Positions 11,983-22,410 of a DNA stretch of 64,000 nt are shown here, piece after piece. Below the pieces are notes generated by a model. The model had not been told where the DNA came from, did not search any database, and was given only the letters and a program-made list of their open reading frames with translations. A program made the translations under genes and the position numbers. Origin of the DNA: Vandiemenella viatica (taxonomy: Eukaryota > Arthropoda > Insecta > Orthoptera > Morabidae). Where the stretch lies: assembly GCA_031002005.1 (NCBI GenBank), contig CM061921.1, positions 125,952,597-126,016,596 of the forward strand, given 5' to 3'. Position 1 is the stretch's first letter, and each line of letters begins with the position of its first letter.

Positions 11983-12990
11983 GGTACATAAATGACCTTC
12001 CTGGAATCTTATCGGACAAAGTTACCAGTGTTTTATTTGCAGATGATACTGACCTGACTGTGAGAGAAACACCAAACAGCAATCTAGAATTTAATGTAAA
12101 TGAAGTTCTTAGTTAAGTAGCAAACTGGTTTAAGGCAAATTCATTAAAATTAAAATTTGATAAAACAAAAGCATATTAGGTTTACAACATAAATAAAGTG
12201 TAGCCATATTTACATATAAACAATAAAAATAGCTCTATCTTGGCATTCAAATAGATGAGAAACTCTGTTAGCATGAACATATCACTTCACTACTGAAGAA
12301 GTTATGTAGTGCCACCTTTGCAATATGAACACTTTCTCTTACAGCAGATTTAGAATTAACAAAACAATTGTACTCTTCATATTTTCACACTATATAATAT
12401 AATTTTTGGTGGAAACTCTTCACAAAAGTAAAAAAGTTTTATTGCACAGAAAAGAGCTATTAGGATGCTGTGTAGTGTAACGCCAAGAACTTCTTGCAGA
12501 CAACTCTTTAAAAAACTCAATATTCTTACAATGACTTCTCAGTATATACATTCTCTCATGTGCTTTGTCATAGATCGTTTTAACCTGTTTACCTCTAATT
12601 CACAGCTACACAATTTCAATACAAGAAACAGAAATAACTTGCACAAAACACAAACATCTCTGTCATTAGTGCAAAGAGGAGTTCATTAATCTGGGACACA
12701 TCTGTTTAGTAAACTTCCGAAGAGTATAAAACAGTTTGCAGATAATAAAGATATATTTAAAGAAAAACTGAGAGATTATCTTATCAGAAACTCCTACTCC
12801 ATTCAAGAATTTGAACAAATTTATTGATTGCGAAACTCAGTTTTAAAAATTAATGTTTATTTCTTTTGCTTTGTAACATTTTTTTTATGATTATGACTCA
12901 TATGGTATGTAAGTGTATTAACCATGACATGTTTCACATCCCAGAGATCCTACCTCAACAGGGATCTATGGAACAAGATTGATAAATAAA
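11888..12990 (+). mobile_element. Non-LTR retrotransposon (LINE family A), 5'-truncated 3' half
   Basis: The block begins inside a reverse transcriptase (the G-S-V-L-G-P signature at about 11895-11915). After a long T-run it continues with YINDLPG and LFADDT, which is the FADD catalytic box and is intact here, then WFKANS. A TAA interrupts the frame just before the WFKANS segment (about 12115). The 3' region ends with ggaacaagattgataaataaataaaa, a TAAA-type tail. The family is Jockey/CR1-like by motif. Truncation at the 5' side is usual for target-primed reverse transcription. The same family recurs at 26165-29080 and as a tail at about 30795. Confidence 0.8.
11924..11981. repeat. 58-nt poly-T tract inside the LINE RT region
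   Basis: An uninterrupted T-run replaces the stretch that should encode the hydrophobic LLFLIY segment of the RT. The other copy of this LINE has a 13-T run in the same position (27964-27976). Length in the assembly may be unreliable. Confidence 0.9.
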
Positions 12991-15900
12991 TAAAATATCA
13001 ATTTTTTGGTCGGAACTATCTGCATTGATCCTGATGGGTAGGTTATTGCATATTTTTCTAGCCACCATCACACATTTCAAAACTTGAAGAAAAGCCACAA
13101 CCACCAGCAGCACATATTGTTCAGAATCTTTTATACTCTGTCACTAGAGTTGTATGACATACATCATGAGAAATGTTTCTCTAGTGAATTTTGAAATACG
13201 GGACAGAATGCACTCTGAAGGGCATTTTGTCTCATAATTAATGTGGTTGTTCAATGCAGTTCATATTAATTGGATAAATAGCAAGCTTTGGGTATCTTTT
13301 ATTGGACTATTGTTCAGTTTGAAGAAGCAGGTTCTTTTGATACAGCTACCACTCCTTACGGCAAGGTGAATATTTATATAAACTTAATAAGAAACACAGG
13401 GTGCTTTTACTGAATGATGTTTCATTTCACAATTTATGTACTTTTCCAATAATCATTCCAACACCGTTTAATTTTATAAACATGTCCTATCAGACTTCAT
13501 ATTCAAATTTGATGATTCTTTGAAAGCATTCAATATTTTATTCAGCAACCATTTGACACAACATTCACTAAGTATGTAGATATTTTACGAATAAACTTCA
13601 AAATTGTTGCAGATCAGATTGTTTTTCAATTAATAATGTCACAGATCTGATGTTAACACTTCCAAGTCATTTTGAATACTCAACTCACCCTAAATCCCCA
13701 TTCTGACTGGCGTGAACCTGTTCTATGGAAAACGTATTGTGGATTTCCCACTCTTCCCCTGCTAGCACTATATAGTCTCTTACCATGAGGTGTCACTTCA
13801 GGACTGTGGGAAACTGTTATGGTGCTATACCCTCCACCACTGAAATCTGTTCTTACTTGTCCAACATTTATAAAACGATTATGAAAAAGCTTCCAACCAT
13901 TCAGCTGATGTAGAATTTAAATTACCATATTTCTAAGCCTATAGTATATTATTTATAATCCACAATAACCAAGTAATCTGTATTTGTTATGTCTTGTACC
14001 CTGCATCTTTGAATAACTATTGGTTAAAAAGCAACCTTCTGTCATGTAGCTGACTGAGCCAACAGATTATTACTTGATTTCAATAGATGGGACTACCACA
14101 TTGTAAGCCCCTTAGAATTTGTTAGATTCTACATTTCTTGGCTGCAGGGCATAGGGTATTGTGTAAGCATTTCAGAATTTGTAAAATTGTTCACATCGTC
14201 ACTACAGGATATGGGGGACGGGAATCATACAGAAGCCGATACTGCAGCTCACTGTCAAAAGTAGAGCGATTTAAAATCAGAAAAGTATATCAACATATAA
14301 TACAAGCTCTAAACAGACAGTTAATAATAGAAAACAACTTTTAAACTTACTTAAATCACGGAAATCCTCGAGAGTTCAACTTGTAAACACTCGATTTTTG
14401 TTACGTGACCATATTGCTATTTTTCAACACTTTTCGATGCAATAAAAATTGTTTATAATAATAACAAACTGGGAGAAAGTAAAATTCACTATAAATCAAT
14501 AGTTTCAGGCACAAGAAATAAGGTAAACATGATTTTTAAAACTTCATCAAACACACTCGCATTTTAAACACCATGTAACAACACGTTTTAAGTAATTTTC
14601 GGAGCTAACAAATAATTTTTATATAATAATAAATAACACTGCATAACATATAAATGTTTCGAAGCATTTCACACAGCTAAAGAAACATTAAATCGATTTT
14701 TAACGTAACTACGCCGTAAAGAAACACGTGGGAACTTTCAAAGTTAAATTATGAACAACTAAGACAACCTCAGTAAATAGAATCACTTTTTAAATGGGTA
14801 ATAAAATTGGAGAAAAATTCTGACAAGAACACTTTTTCAGAATAAGCAGCACTTTAATAGCAATTAACAAAATATCAGTTTTTTCAAATATGTCGGCGTT
14901 ATATTTATCACTTCGATTTTTGTAAGGCCGATAAATTTTTGAGTTTTCCACGTACAGAAAACCAAATAACTCCCCGAAGAGAGGAGGAAGAATAGAGTAA
15001 CATGATAGGGGTTTAAACACGATAACTTATATTTCAGCAGAAAATTGCAACATAAGCTAATGCCAGGGGAAGTACCTTTTTCTTACGCAAAAGCAGTATC
15101 ATTCCACGTGCACACTCGAATTTTTTACAATAAATTGATTATGTTTAGAGCAAAAGTCATCATAAACTTAACGAATCAACAGGTCATGTACTATACACTG
15201 TAAAATTTTGAGCACTGGGGATCACAGGATTTTTCCAAACTATTTTTAGTAGCGAGATGCTACAGGTGTCATGGGTTCATAGGTATAAAACGGCCGCTGG
15301 CTCAGAGACGGCATCACTTGGATCAAAAGTCTCGAAACAATCTCTGTGTTAGCAGAATTGTGATCAGCCGCCCGGTGCTTTCTGGGTAAGCCATGGAAGT
15401 AGTCCCGGAAATAGTGCCAACCACGCCATTTTGGCAGACTTGTTTAATTTTTACTAAACGTGTGACTTGTAAACAGTGACCATGATACTTTAAAAATTTA
15501 TTAACAGGGGTCAGTCTGTTTTTATTCCTCTTCATAGCCTGCAATTTTGAAAATGATTTGTTCGATAGCCAACTTCAACTGTAACTGTGACTTTTGGATG
15601 TGTGGAAATATATTGAAAATTTTTACTTGAACAGTGCATATTTCTCATAGTGAATAGTAACCTTTCCTTTCCTAAGGACAATGAGGAAGGTGGCAGCCAT
15701 AATTTCTTACAGTTGATTTATCCAGGCTCACACACTGTTTAACAGTTTTATTAGTGAATATTCTAACCATACTGAAAGCCAGTTGGAGGTTAGTTAAGGT
15801 GATACTGCTACCCCGGTATTGGTCTTTTCCCTTACAATATTACTCAAAATAGATACAATTTTCCTCAAATTAATTATTGCAGAATTAATGACATTGTGTA

Positions 15901-16579
15901 TTGAGAATGTGAAGCATAAATGAGGAAAGCTAAATATGCTAAGCTTTATTCTGTAAGATTGAAATTGACAGAAATCTGGGTATATCTTTACTACACTGCC
16001 ATATTGTAATATATGTTTTAGCTGTGTAGATGGACAAAGTGTATGTGGATTAGTACTTATAAATCATGAAACCTGATTTTTGATAGCCAGAGGCTCACAC
16101 AAGATGACGACTGTTGTTAGACATATCATTACTGGGGGCCTCTGGTATCCATATTATCAGCTCTTAAACTGTTTCAATAATAGTTGCTTTGAGTTGTTGT
16201 GATTAGTTTCATTGCTTTATTCTCCCTTCTTTTTTGATTTAGCATAGCAACACAATGATGGGTGGCATAGAACTCGAGTAGCCTCCATTTTCACTTCTGT
16301 TGAACAAGTTTTCTTTTTTTAATCAATTCTTGTGTGCTGCACCTCTATCATTTCTCGACAGTCAGCCATTCATTCCACCATGATTTTGGAATACGTGCTG
16401 GAGAAGCGTTCACTGTTGGTTGTTAACTTCTCCATCCACCATCCTGAATTGAACATAGAAGTACATGAAATGTGAAATATAGCGTGAAATTTGCCTTTTT
16501 GCTATTACAGTGATCTCTCTATAGCCATTAATTTCTTCATCGGGGTCTCACTGTGTGATTATTTCATTTAATTTTACAG
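12991..16579. other. Unclassified AT-rich sequence upstream of a FAM91A1 exon
   Basis: Probably intron. I searched by eye for the peptide expected just upstream of the 16580 exon and found no exon with AG/GT borders. Around 14340-15140 there are loosely repeated 'acactcg' and 'cacgt' phrases, too diverged to define a repeat. The acceptor for the next exon is the pyrimidine-rich attttacag at 16571-16579. Confidence 0.4.
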
Positions 16580-16728
16580 GTACACGTATCAGAAAGTTGC
16601 CTTCAGTCTTTTACCAGTACGAGAAATTGCTGGTAACCACTTGGGGGCATGATCCTGGTGTCCTACCAGTTAGCAACATTATATTTACCCTCAATGAAGC
16701 CCTTTGTCACTCAGCAGTGCTTGTACAG
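16580..16728 (+). CDS. FAM91A1: FAM91A1-like protein, internal exon (first of four seen)
   Basis: FAM91A1 is a trans-Golgi protein. With the WDR11 complex and TBC1D23 it helps capture endosome-derived vesicles. The exon follows attttacag and ends cttgtacag before gtttgt. Read with 2 bases completing a split Gly codon, it gives TRIRKLPSVF, then YEKLLVTTWGHDPGVLPVSN and NEALCHSAVLVQ. This closely follows the conserved FAM91 block with a WGHDPG core and an 'ALxHSAVLxQ' end. The length is 149 nt (2 + 49 codons), and it ends in phase 0. An 8-kb intron packed with transposons follows. I am confident of the family; the symbol is by orthology of sequence only. Confidence 0.87.
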
Positions 16729-17105
16729 GTTTGTAGTCAAATATATCTTAATGAATCAGTGAATCAAACTTGCTCTATATTCCATTAAAAAAATAAAATT
16801 AATTTAATTGTGATGGAGCACATAACCCATTCTTTCAGTGTTCAGCATGGTCATGGTCATCTCTTCCCTTCCACAAACTACTACTAATTATTGTATCAAA
16901 ATGCACACGAGCCTCATCACCTGTATATGCCATATAAATTCCCAGAACACTCTTCATCAACCTGGTGTTTTCTATTTACTCCAAACCCAACTCTTTTATT
17001 TTACCAGTTAATGACTGGGTAATTTCCACAAATATATCTAGCTTCTCTCCGTTACATGGTCTCCAACTCCTATAATCGACACCTAAGGAGTGGGTCACAT
17101 ACTGC

Positions 17106-18950
17106 TAGAGCTGTAAAAGTAACGAGAAATTCTGTACCCGTATGTATTCGTTACTAAACTGATCAATACCCATTACTTTTGAATCGTTACTCATTACTTT
17201 CAGTACAATCGAAGAATAGCATAAAGCATTGTATCAAGTCGCGCCGCGTACGGGATAACTTCGTTACTATCGTATCGTTTCATTACTCGTTACTTTCGGT
17301 ACAATCGAACACTAGCATGAAGATTTGCATCACATCACATAGCATACGGGACGACTGCGTTCGTACTTGGTAAAGTTTAAGTAAATTGTTTATTTAATAA
17401 AATAAGTTTGGGTAAGTTGTACATTTGGATAAAACTTAAAGTCAAGTAATTAGCACATGGATCTTACGGAAAACTTCTGAATGTACACTTGATTTATTGT
17501 AATGAATATTATATACGAAAGAAATCTAATTTCAAAACAAACAGCTGTCTGTATACAAAAAAAGACCTTACGGTGACATATCTAGTGACAATAACTAATG
17601 ACGGTTATTTTTAAAGTAGCCTGCTCTAAACCCTGCATAGAAGCCTGATGTGTTAATGGGACATGTATTTAACAAATAATATAATCTCATCAAAGTATTT
17701 CGTTTTTAAATAGGAGGTTTCACCACTGTCTTCCTTTACGGTTTTCATTTATTTTTGTAAATTCTTCATCTTTTTGCAAAGGTTTGTTAAAATAAATGTG
17801 GACATACTATCAAATCTGGCCTGCAGGCAAAATACTATTGACTCCCACGTTAATTGTTTCATTTTAAAACTATCAATGCTCAAAACTTTTAAATCAATAA
17901 CAAAGGTTCAGGACAAACATGTTATTAGATTAATTGTTGCGCCACGGCTACAACAAACATTCAACATCAAAGCCAGAACCGCAATGATGAATGATCACAT
18001 GGATCCTGCGGTAATAATACAATAACTAACACCAGGCAAAAGGAATAAAGTCATTGTAACTTATTCTTTGTTTATGGAATTCTGTAACTGCAAAAAAGGG
18101 CTGCTAGATTTGTTTCTGGAAATTATTGCAGAATGCAATCAGTAACAGATATGATAAAAGAGCTGGAATGGGATTCACTGGAAGACTAGAGGAGGGTGAA
18201 GAGGGTCATGGAAGTGTACAAGACGTTTATTGATGGTGAGGTATGGAAACATATTGCTGTAAGAATTAAAAGTAATGCTTGGAAGGGAAAAGATGACTAT
18301 GACCACAATCTTGCATTCGATTTCAAACACAAGGACTTAGGAAGATTCTCTTTTAAGGTAAGGGTTTCAGGGATTGGAATAAGTTACCAAGAGAAATTAT
18401 GAATAATTTACCAAAAACGTTGAAATAATTTAAAGTTAAAATTTGTAGAGGGCAAATGTAGGTGGATGCAGGAAAGGAGGGAAAATGGGTGTGTAGGGAA
18501 ATTGTCACTGGAGCTCCATTGCAATTTTATTAAATATTATTAGAACATAACAAGTGCAGAGATGTATATCAAATACTATTAGAGAACTCTTTTATATTGT
18601 AAATTACACTATAAAATAAAATAGAAGGTATCAATTCTTAAAATAAACAAATTTTACAAATGTTTGAAATCAATAAACCTCAGTAATGAACTATCAATGA
18701 AAAAACAGTAACTATCTCAAATTATCCATACAAATTTCAATGTTAAACAAAATAAAAAGTTCAAAATTAGTCTTTACGTTGGCAAAATTAGTTACCTGCC
18801 AGAGCTGGAACGTGTTCGTATCTATATAACAAATGTGAAAAACAAAACTTGTGACTAACGAAATGAATTTGTGAGTAACGATTCGGTACTTCGAGTCAGG
18901 CGACGAACCCGTTACTCAGTAACGAAAACATCGTTACTTTTACAGCTCTA
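17106..18950. mobile_element. hAT transposon, 1845 bp, non-autonomous
   Basis: It has perfect 20-bp terminal inverted repeats, tagagctgtaaaagtaacga at the left and the inverse at 18931-18950. It is flanked by an 8-bp duplication, catactgc, at 17098-17105 and 18951-18958. It splits the minus-strand LINE, so it is younger than that LINE. Near the left end a ~96-bp unit is duplicated in tandem (phrases starting tcattacttt at 17191 and tcgttacttt at 17287). Both ends are rich in cgttac words, as expected for hAT subterminal binding sites. No transposase is visible; the interior carries a LINE fragment (18061-18545). Confidence 0.93.
18061..18545 (+). mobile_element. LINE family B 3' fragment nested in the hAT element
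   Basis: The + strand encodes the C-terminal segment of the family-B protein with stops. It includes the motif 'WKGKDDYDHNLAFDFKHKDL' and a degenerate counterpart of the RDWNKLP segment that follows it in the 60-kb copy. It ends in the family's 3' end (ggagctccattgcaatttt). The same segment is seen on the minus strand at about 60600-60800. It is opposite in orientation to the LINE that surrounds the hAT element. Confidence 0.8.
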
Positions 18951-19274
18951 CATACTGCATCACTATTGTTTTGTAATTCAATTCCCTGGCACAGCCACTC
19001 ATCATGCTCTCCCATTAATGAACAATTTTGAAACCTCTCCTTACCAACTGCCTAATATATCTTATTCAGTTGAGTTTACTATTGGATGTAACACCAAAAT
19101 ATTCACACTTATTCTTCAACACGAAATTACCTACCCTCAACCATATAATCTTTTTTAAAAAAACTTTTTTATAACTGTGTACATAAAAAGTTGACTCTCT
19201 TTGGAATTTATCTTCTCCATATTGATCTATCCAACTAGATATGCCGTGCAGTTATCCTATAGGACTGAACCTGA

Positions 19275-19487
19275 CTAATGAATGGTAGCGCTCGGGCCTG
19301 GCATTTGGGAGCACATGGGTTCAACTCCCCGTCCAAACCTCCAGCCTTTTCATTTCCATGGTGTGCCAAAATCATTCCAGGCAAATGCTGGGATGGTGCC
19401 TTCAGAAGGTCCAAATTTCTTCCCACTCCTTGCCCCATCCTCATATTCCAACTCTAATGGGCACGGCTAACTGTAAAGCCTGTAACA
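19275..19487 (+). mobile_element. SINE family 1, old full-length-like copy
   Basis: It has a tRNA-like head with a degraded box B (gggttcaactcc), followed by the family body (ttccatggtgtgccaaaatcattccaggcaaatgctgggatgg) and a degraded 3' end (tctaatgggcacggctaa). It is more diverged than the copies at 42-47 kb. It interrupts the minus-strand LINE. Confidence 0.7.
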
Positions 19488-19767
19488 AAAAATTAATCGC
19501 CTTTTAGCTGTTTTCAGTCTCTCCCATTGTAATCCTATTATATAAAAGTATGTTATCAGCAAACAACTTAACTACTGGCTGTAAACTACCAACATATTTA
19601 TTTTTTTGTTTAATGAAGAGCTATGGGCCACTATGCAGTACCCTATTGCTCTATTCACTTCCACATATTTTTTTAAATTGTGTTTTGATTTCTACCCAGC
19701 AAGTCACTTCTTCATACACTCAATTTTTTTTTACCTTATTTACAACTACTTTATGGCCTGCTTGCTA

Positions 19768-20183
19768 TGTCCTTACGACGGCCGAACGTCACACGTCAGA
19801 AGGCGGTCCACGGAGACGGTCACGAGCAACCCGAACAAGTCCCAGGAGCAGGCCGAAACGTAATCCAAAAAACGTGCACTGGCAGAGTCCGGCGTGAGGT
19901 TCACAGAGTCCGAAGAGAGTACCAAGACGTAGCCAAGAACGAGCACTGTCTGAAGTCCGATAGGCGATTCACAGTAAGAGAGAGTACCGAAAGCGCAGTG
20001 AACACTGAACTGAGGAGTGGAGCTGCGTGGGCTTTATTTATATGCGCGGCGGGTCGGCTCCGATTGGCCGCGGCGGAAAACTATGATGTGGTGGCGCTGG
20101 TTGCTCCGATGCCAGCGCCGTCTATATGAAGTCGATATCCATGCCCTCTGCCGGGCATGCGGCGATGTCGGGACGGGATACCA
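19768..20183. mobile_element. Probable solo LTR, 416 bp
   Basis: A GC-rich block interrupts the minus-strand LINE. It starts tgtccttacgac, ends gggatacca (TG...CA borders), and contains a reversed CCAAT-like gattgg and a TATA-like ctttatttatatgcg at about 20030-20045, as LTR promoters do. Flanking bases (tgcta / gacta) are only a partial target duplication, so the borders are provisional. No internal retroelement sequence or second LTR is present. An unrelated GC-rich MITE is the alternative. Confidence 0.45.
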
Positions 20184-20365
20184 GACTACTCTGTCAGGTG
20201 CCTTGAAGAAATCTGGTTCTAGACTACCAACTTGGCCTTCCTTGTCCATTTCAGCTGAAATATCTTGCATTAATCCTACTGAGATTCACTTAAAAATCCA
20301 TATGGCTTATTTAGAAAATGCTTTATTCCCTCACAGACATTTATGATGTGGTTACATATCAAGGT

Positions 20366-20437
20366 CTTTATCCACTTTAGGGTGCTAATTACCACATTGT
20401 CGACACACCCTAAAGCCACAATAACAACTTTATCCAC
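20366..20437. repeat. 52-bp micro-insertion flanked by a 10-bp direct repeat
   Basis: ctttatccac occurs at 20366-20375 and 20428-20437. The 52 bases between can form a stem (tttagggtg with caccctaaa). The sequence on either side is LINE family B, so this looks like a small insertion with target duplication, or a template-switch event. Confidence 0.6.
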
Positions 20438-21734
20438 TTATAAATTGCTGGAGTCAAATTAATTGGTCTTTAATTTCAACCCTATTCATTTCCCCTCCTT
20501 TATGATTTGGTACTACTAGCTCTGTTCCATTGCTCTAGTAAGCTGCAAGTATCCAGATTCATTGTGAATAAATAAGGTGCAATGTAATATCTCCCTATCT
20601 TTAATACATCTGTGGTAATAGTATCTGCATACGCCCCTCTACCCTTTTTCAGCTTATTTATTTCTTCCATATTATTATCGAGGTTTATTTCTAATTTCTT
20701 AGTCTGCTTGTTTCTACTTGTGTAGAGACACACTTGCTCTGATATTTCTCCTGTAATTGCTAAATAATAGCTATTAATGTTATTATTAAACGAGTTAGTT
20801 TAATTTCTCTGCCTATTTTATATCCTTTTCACCATCCTTACCAGTAATTTTCTGAACACTTTCTCTTCCACCCTTTATCTAACATAGCTATTGAAATTTA
20901 AAGATATATCCTTCAAGCCATAATGTTCTTAATATACCATTCTTCACTTTTCCCCTTTGCTCCTGTGAATTCCTTGCTTAATTGTCCCAAGTGATCAGTC
21001 TTGCTGTTTCCTAATGCTATAGTGTTCTCTTCTCACAAACCTCTTTAGCCATTTCACTTCCCTATTATACTATGTAGTTTCCATGATTTTCTGTACTTTC
21101 TATTTTGTAACAAACATTTCTTCCCCCATTCTTATTATCTCTTTGGACTGGAATTGTTCCCTCTTCCTTGCACTGTATCATTGCCCTTCTTCCACATACT
21201 GAAGAAATCAACTTAAATTTTGGTCACCAGTTTACTAAACTCACATCCATCAGAAGTGCTTCCTAATCAATTATTTCTTTTGTAACCTGAGACCCCAAAA
21301 ATTTATAATTATGTTTTATTAGGTCTCACTGTGTTTTGCTCTACAAATTGTGTAAAACTTCCTTCTCTGATCAAGGTATTTTTAAAGCTCTGCTCCTTTG
21401 CATTACTAATATTATATCCTTACCAGTCCACACTTGGCAAATTTAAGTCCCCCACCAGTAATTACCATCCTATACTTGCATCAGAACTGTATATACGAAT
21501 ATAATTTCGCTCCAGAGTCACTCGTCTTTGTTGCTACGTTAACACTCCTTCCTTTAACCAAAGCTACTGCTATAGCTATTAATGTTTTGTGCATCTCTGT
21601 TAAGTTTCCAAACTCTACTACTTTGTTCATTTTACTTACAGTTGACTAAAAGCAGTCTTATAATTGGCTGTGACATGTTTTCATCATTATTTGTTACTTC
21701 TACACTTTGAACCCCCTCCCTTTTACTGTTCCCC

Positions 21735-21885
21735 GTCTGATCATCCAAATTTTGGTTTTCTGTAGTTCCCTGAAATCATGCTATACCAATGCTGGGATGG
21801 TTTCTTCAAAAGCCATGACCAAATTCCTTTCCATTCCTTGTAGCCAACCCTTTCTCACCATCAGTGACATAGGTATCAGTCTTGA
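21735..21885 (+). mobile_element. SINE family 1, diverged fragment
   Basis: It contains the diverged body words atccaaattttggttttc, caatgctgggatggtttcttc and aaattcctttccattccttg in the family order. The head and A-tail are not recognisable. Confidence 0.6.
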
Positions 21886-22204
21886 CAGCATTTCTTCCTC
21901 CTCACTTATTATCTTTCCTTTCTGCCTGTGAAGGCTGTGAGCACTTCTGCGTCATTTCTTCCCCCCACTCCTCCAAATTATTTCCTCCTACTTCATGGTT
22001 ATTTCTACCAATTCTGAAATCTCTTAAACAAAGCACTAAATACCACAGGAGAGATTCATTCCCACTCCCTTTCCACAACATTACAATATGCTTCTGACAC
22101 CCTCTACAATTATCTCCATTTGTCGTGGCCCTTCAACATGAGTCACACTTAGCAGACATTATAATCATATTACTAGAATGCAGTAAAGATTCTATATTGA
22201 ATTT

Positions 22205-22410
22205 TATAATTAGCAATCTGGTGACTTATTTGGTTAAGGCAGGTAACAAGAGGGGATGGGGGTTCAAACACCGGTATCGGACAAAATTTTTGCTGGCCTA
22301 AAACTGACAGTCAAAGCTTTTTGGTTTGCTAATAAAAAGTAAGCTATGTTGTTCCGTGGTTCAAATTTCACTTTAAACTGTAGGTCACCTTTACTTGGTT
22401 GAATTATTTG
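22205..22410 (+). mobile_element. Second tRNA-derived SINE family, plus strand
   Basis: A head with ctggtgac...ttggttaaggcag (box A region) and gggttcaaacacc (box B) is followed by acaaaatttttgctggcc and ttaaactgtaggtcacc. The order matches the minus-strand copy at 6800-7012. Not a functional tRNA. Confidence 0.5.

Larger units (their letters stand above)
16812..22150 (-). mobile_element. LINE family B, minus strand, broken by nested insertions
   Basis: Recognisable pieces of one minus-strand LINE lie at 16812-17105, 18951-19275, about 19487-19767 and 20184 to about 21735. Fainter sequence runs to about 22150. They line up in order with the better copy at 60497-62690: phrases such as 'actctgtcag...', 'gtaagctgcaagtatccagatt' and 'tgtggttacatatcaa' have direct counterparts there. 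The gaps are filled by a hAT element (17106-18950), a SINE (19275-19487), a probable solo LTR (19768-20183) and a 52-bp insertion (20376-20427). A second SINE piece is at 21735-21885. The coding capacity is destroyed. It lies in a FAM91A1 intron in antisense orientation. Confidence 0.75.

Noticed and set aside
12991..16579. Search for the preceding FAM91A1 exon
   Set aside because: No AG/GT-bounded segment with the expected conserved residues was found; that exon is probably outside the window or too diverged to see by eye.
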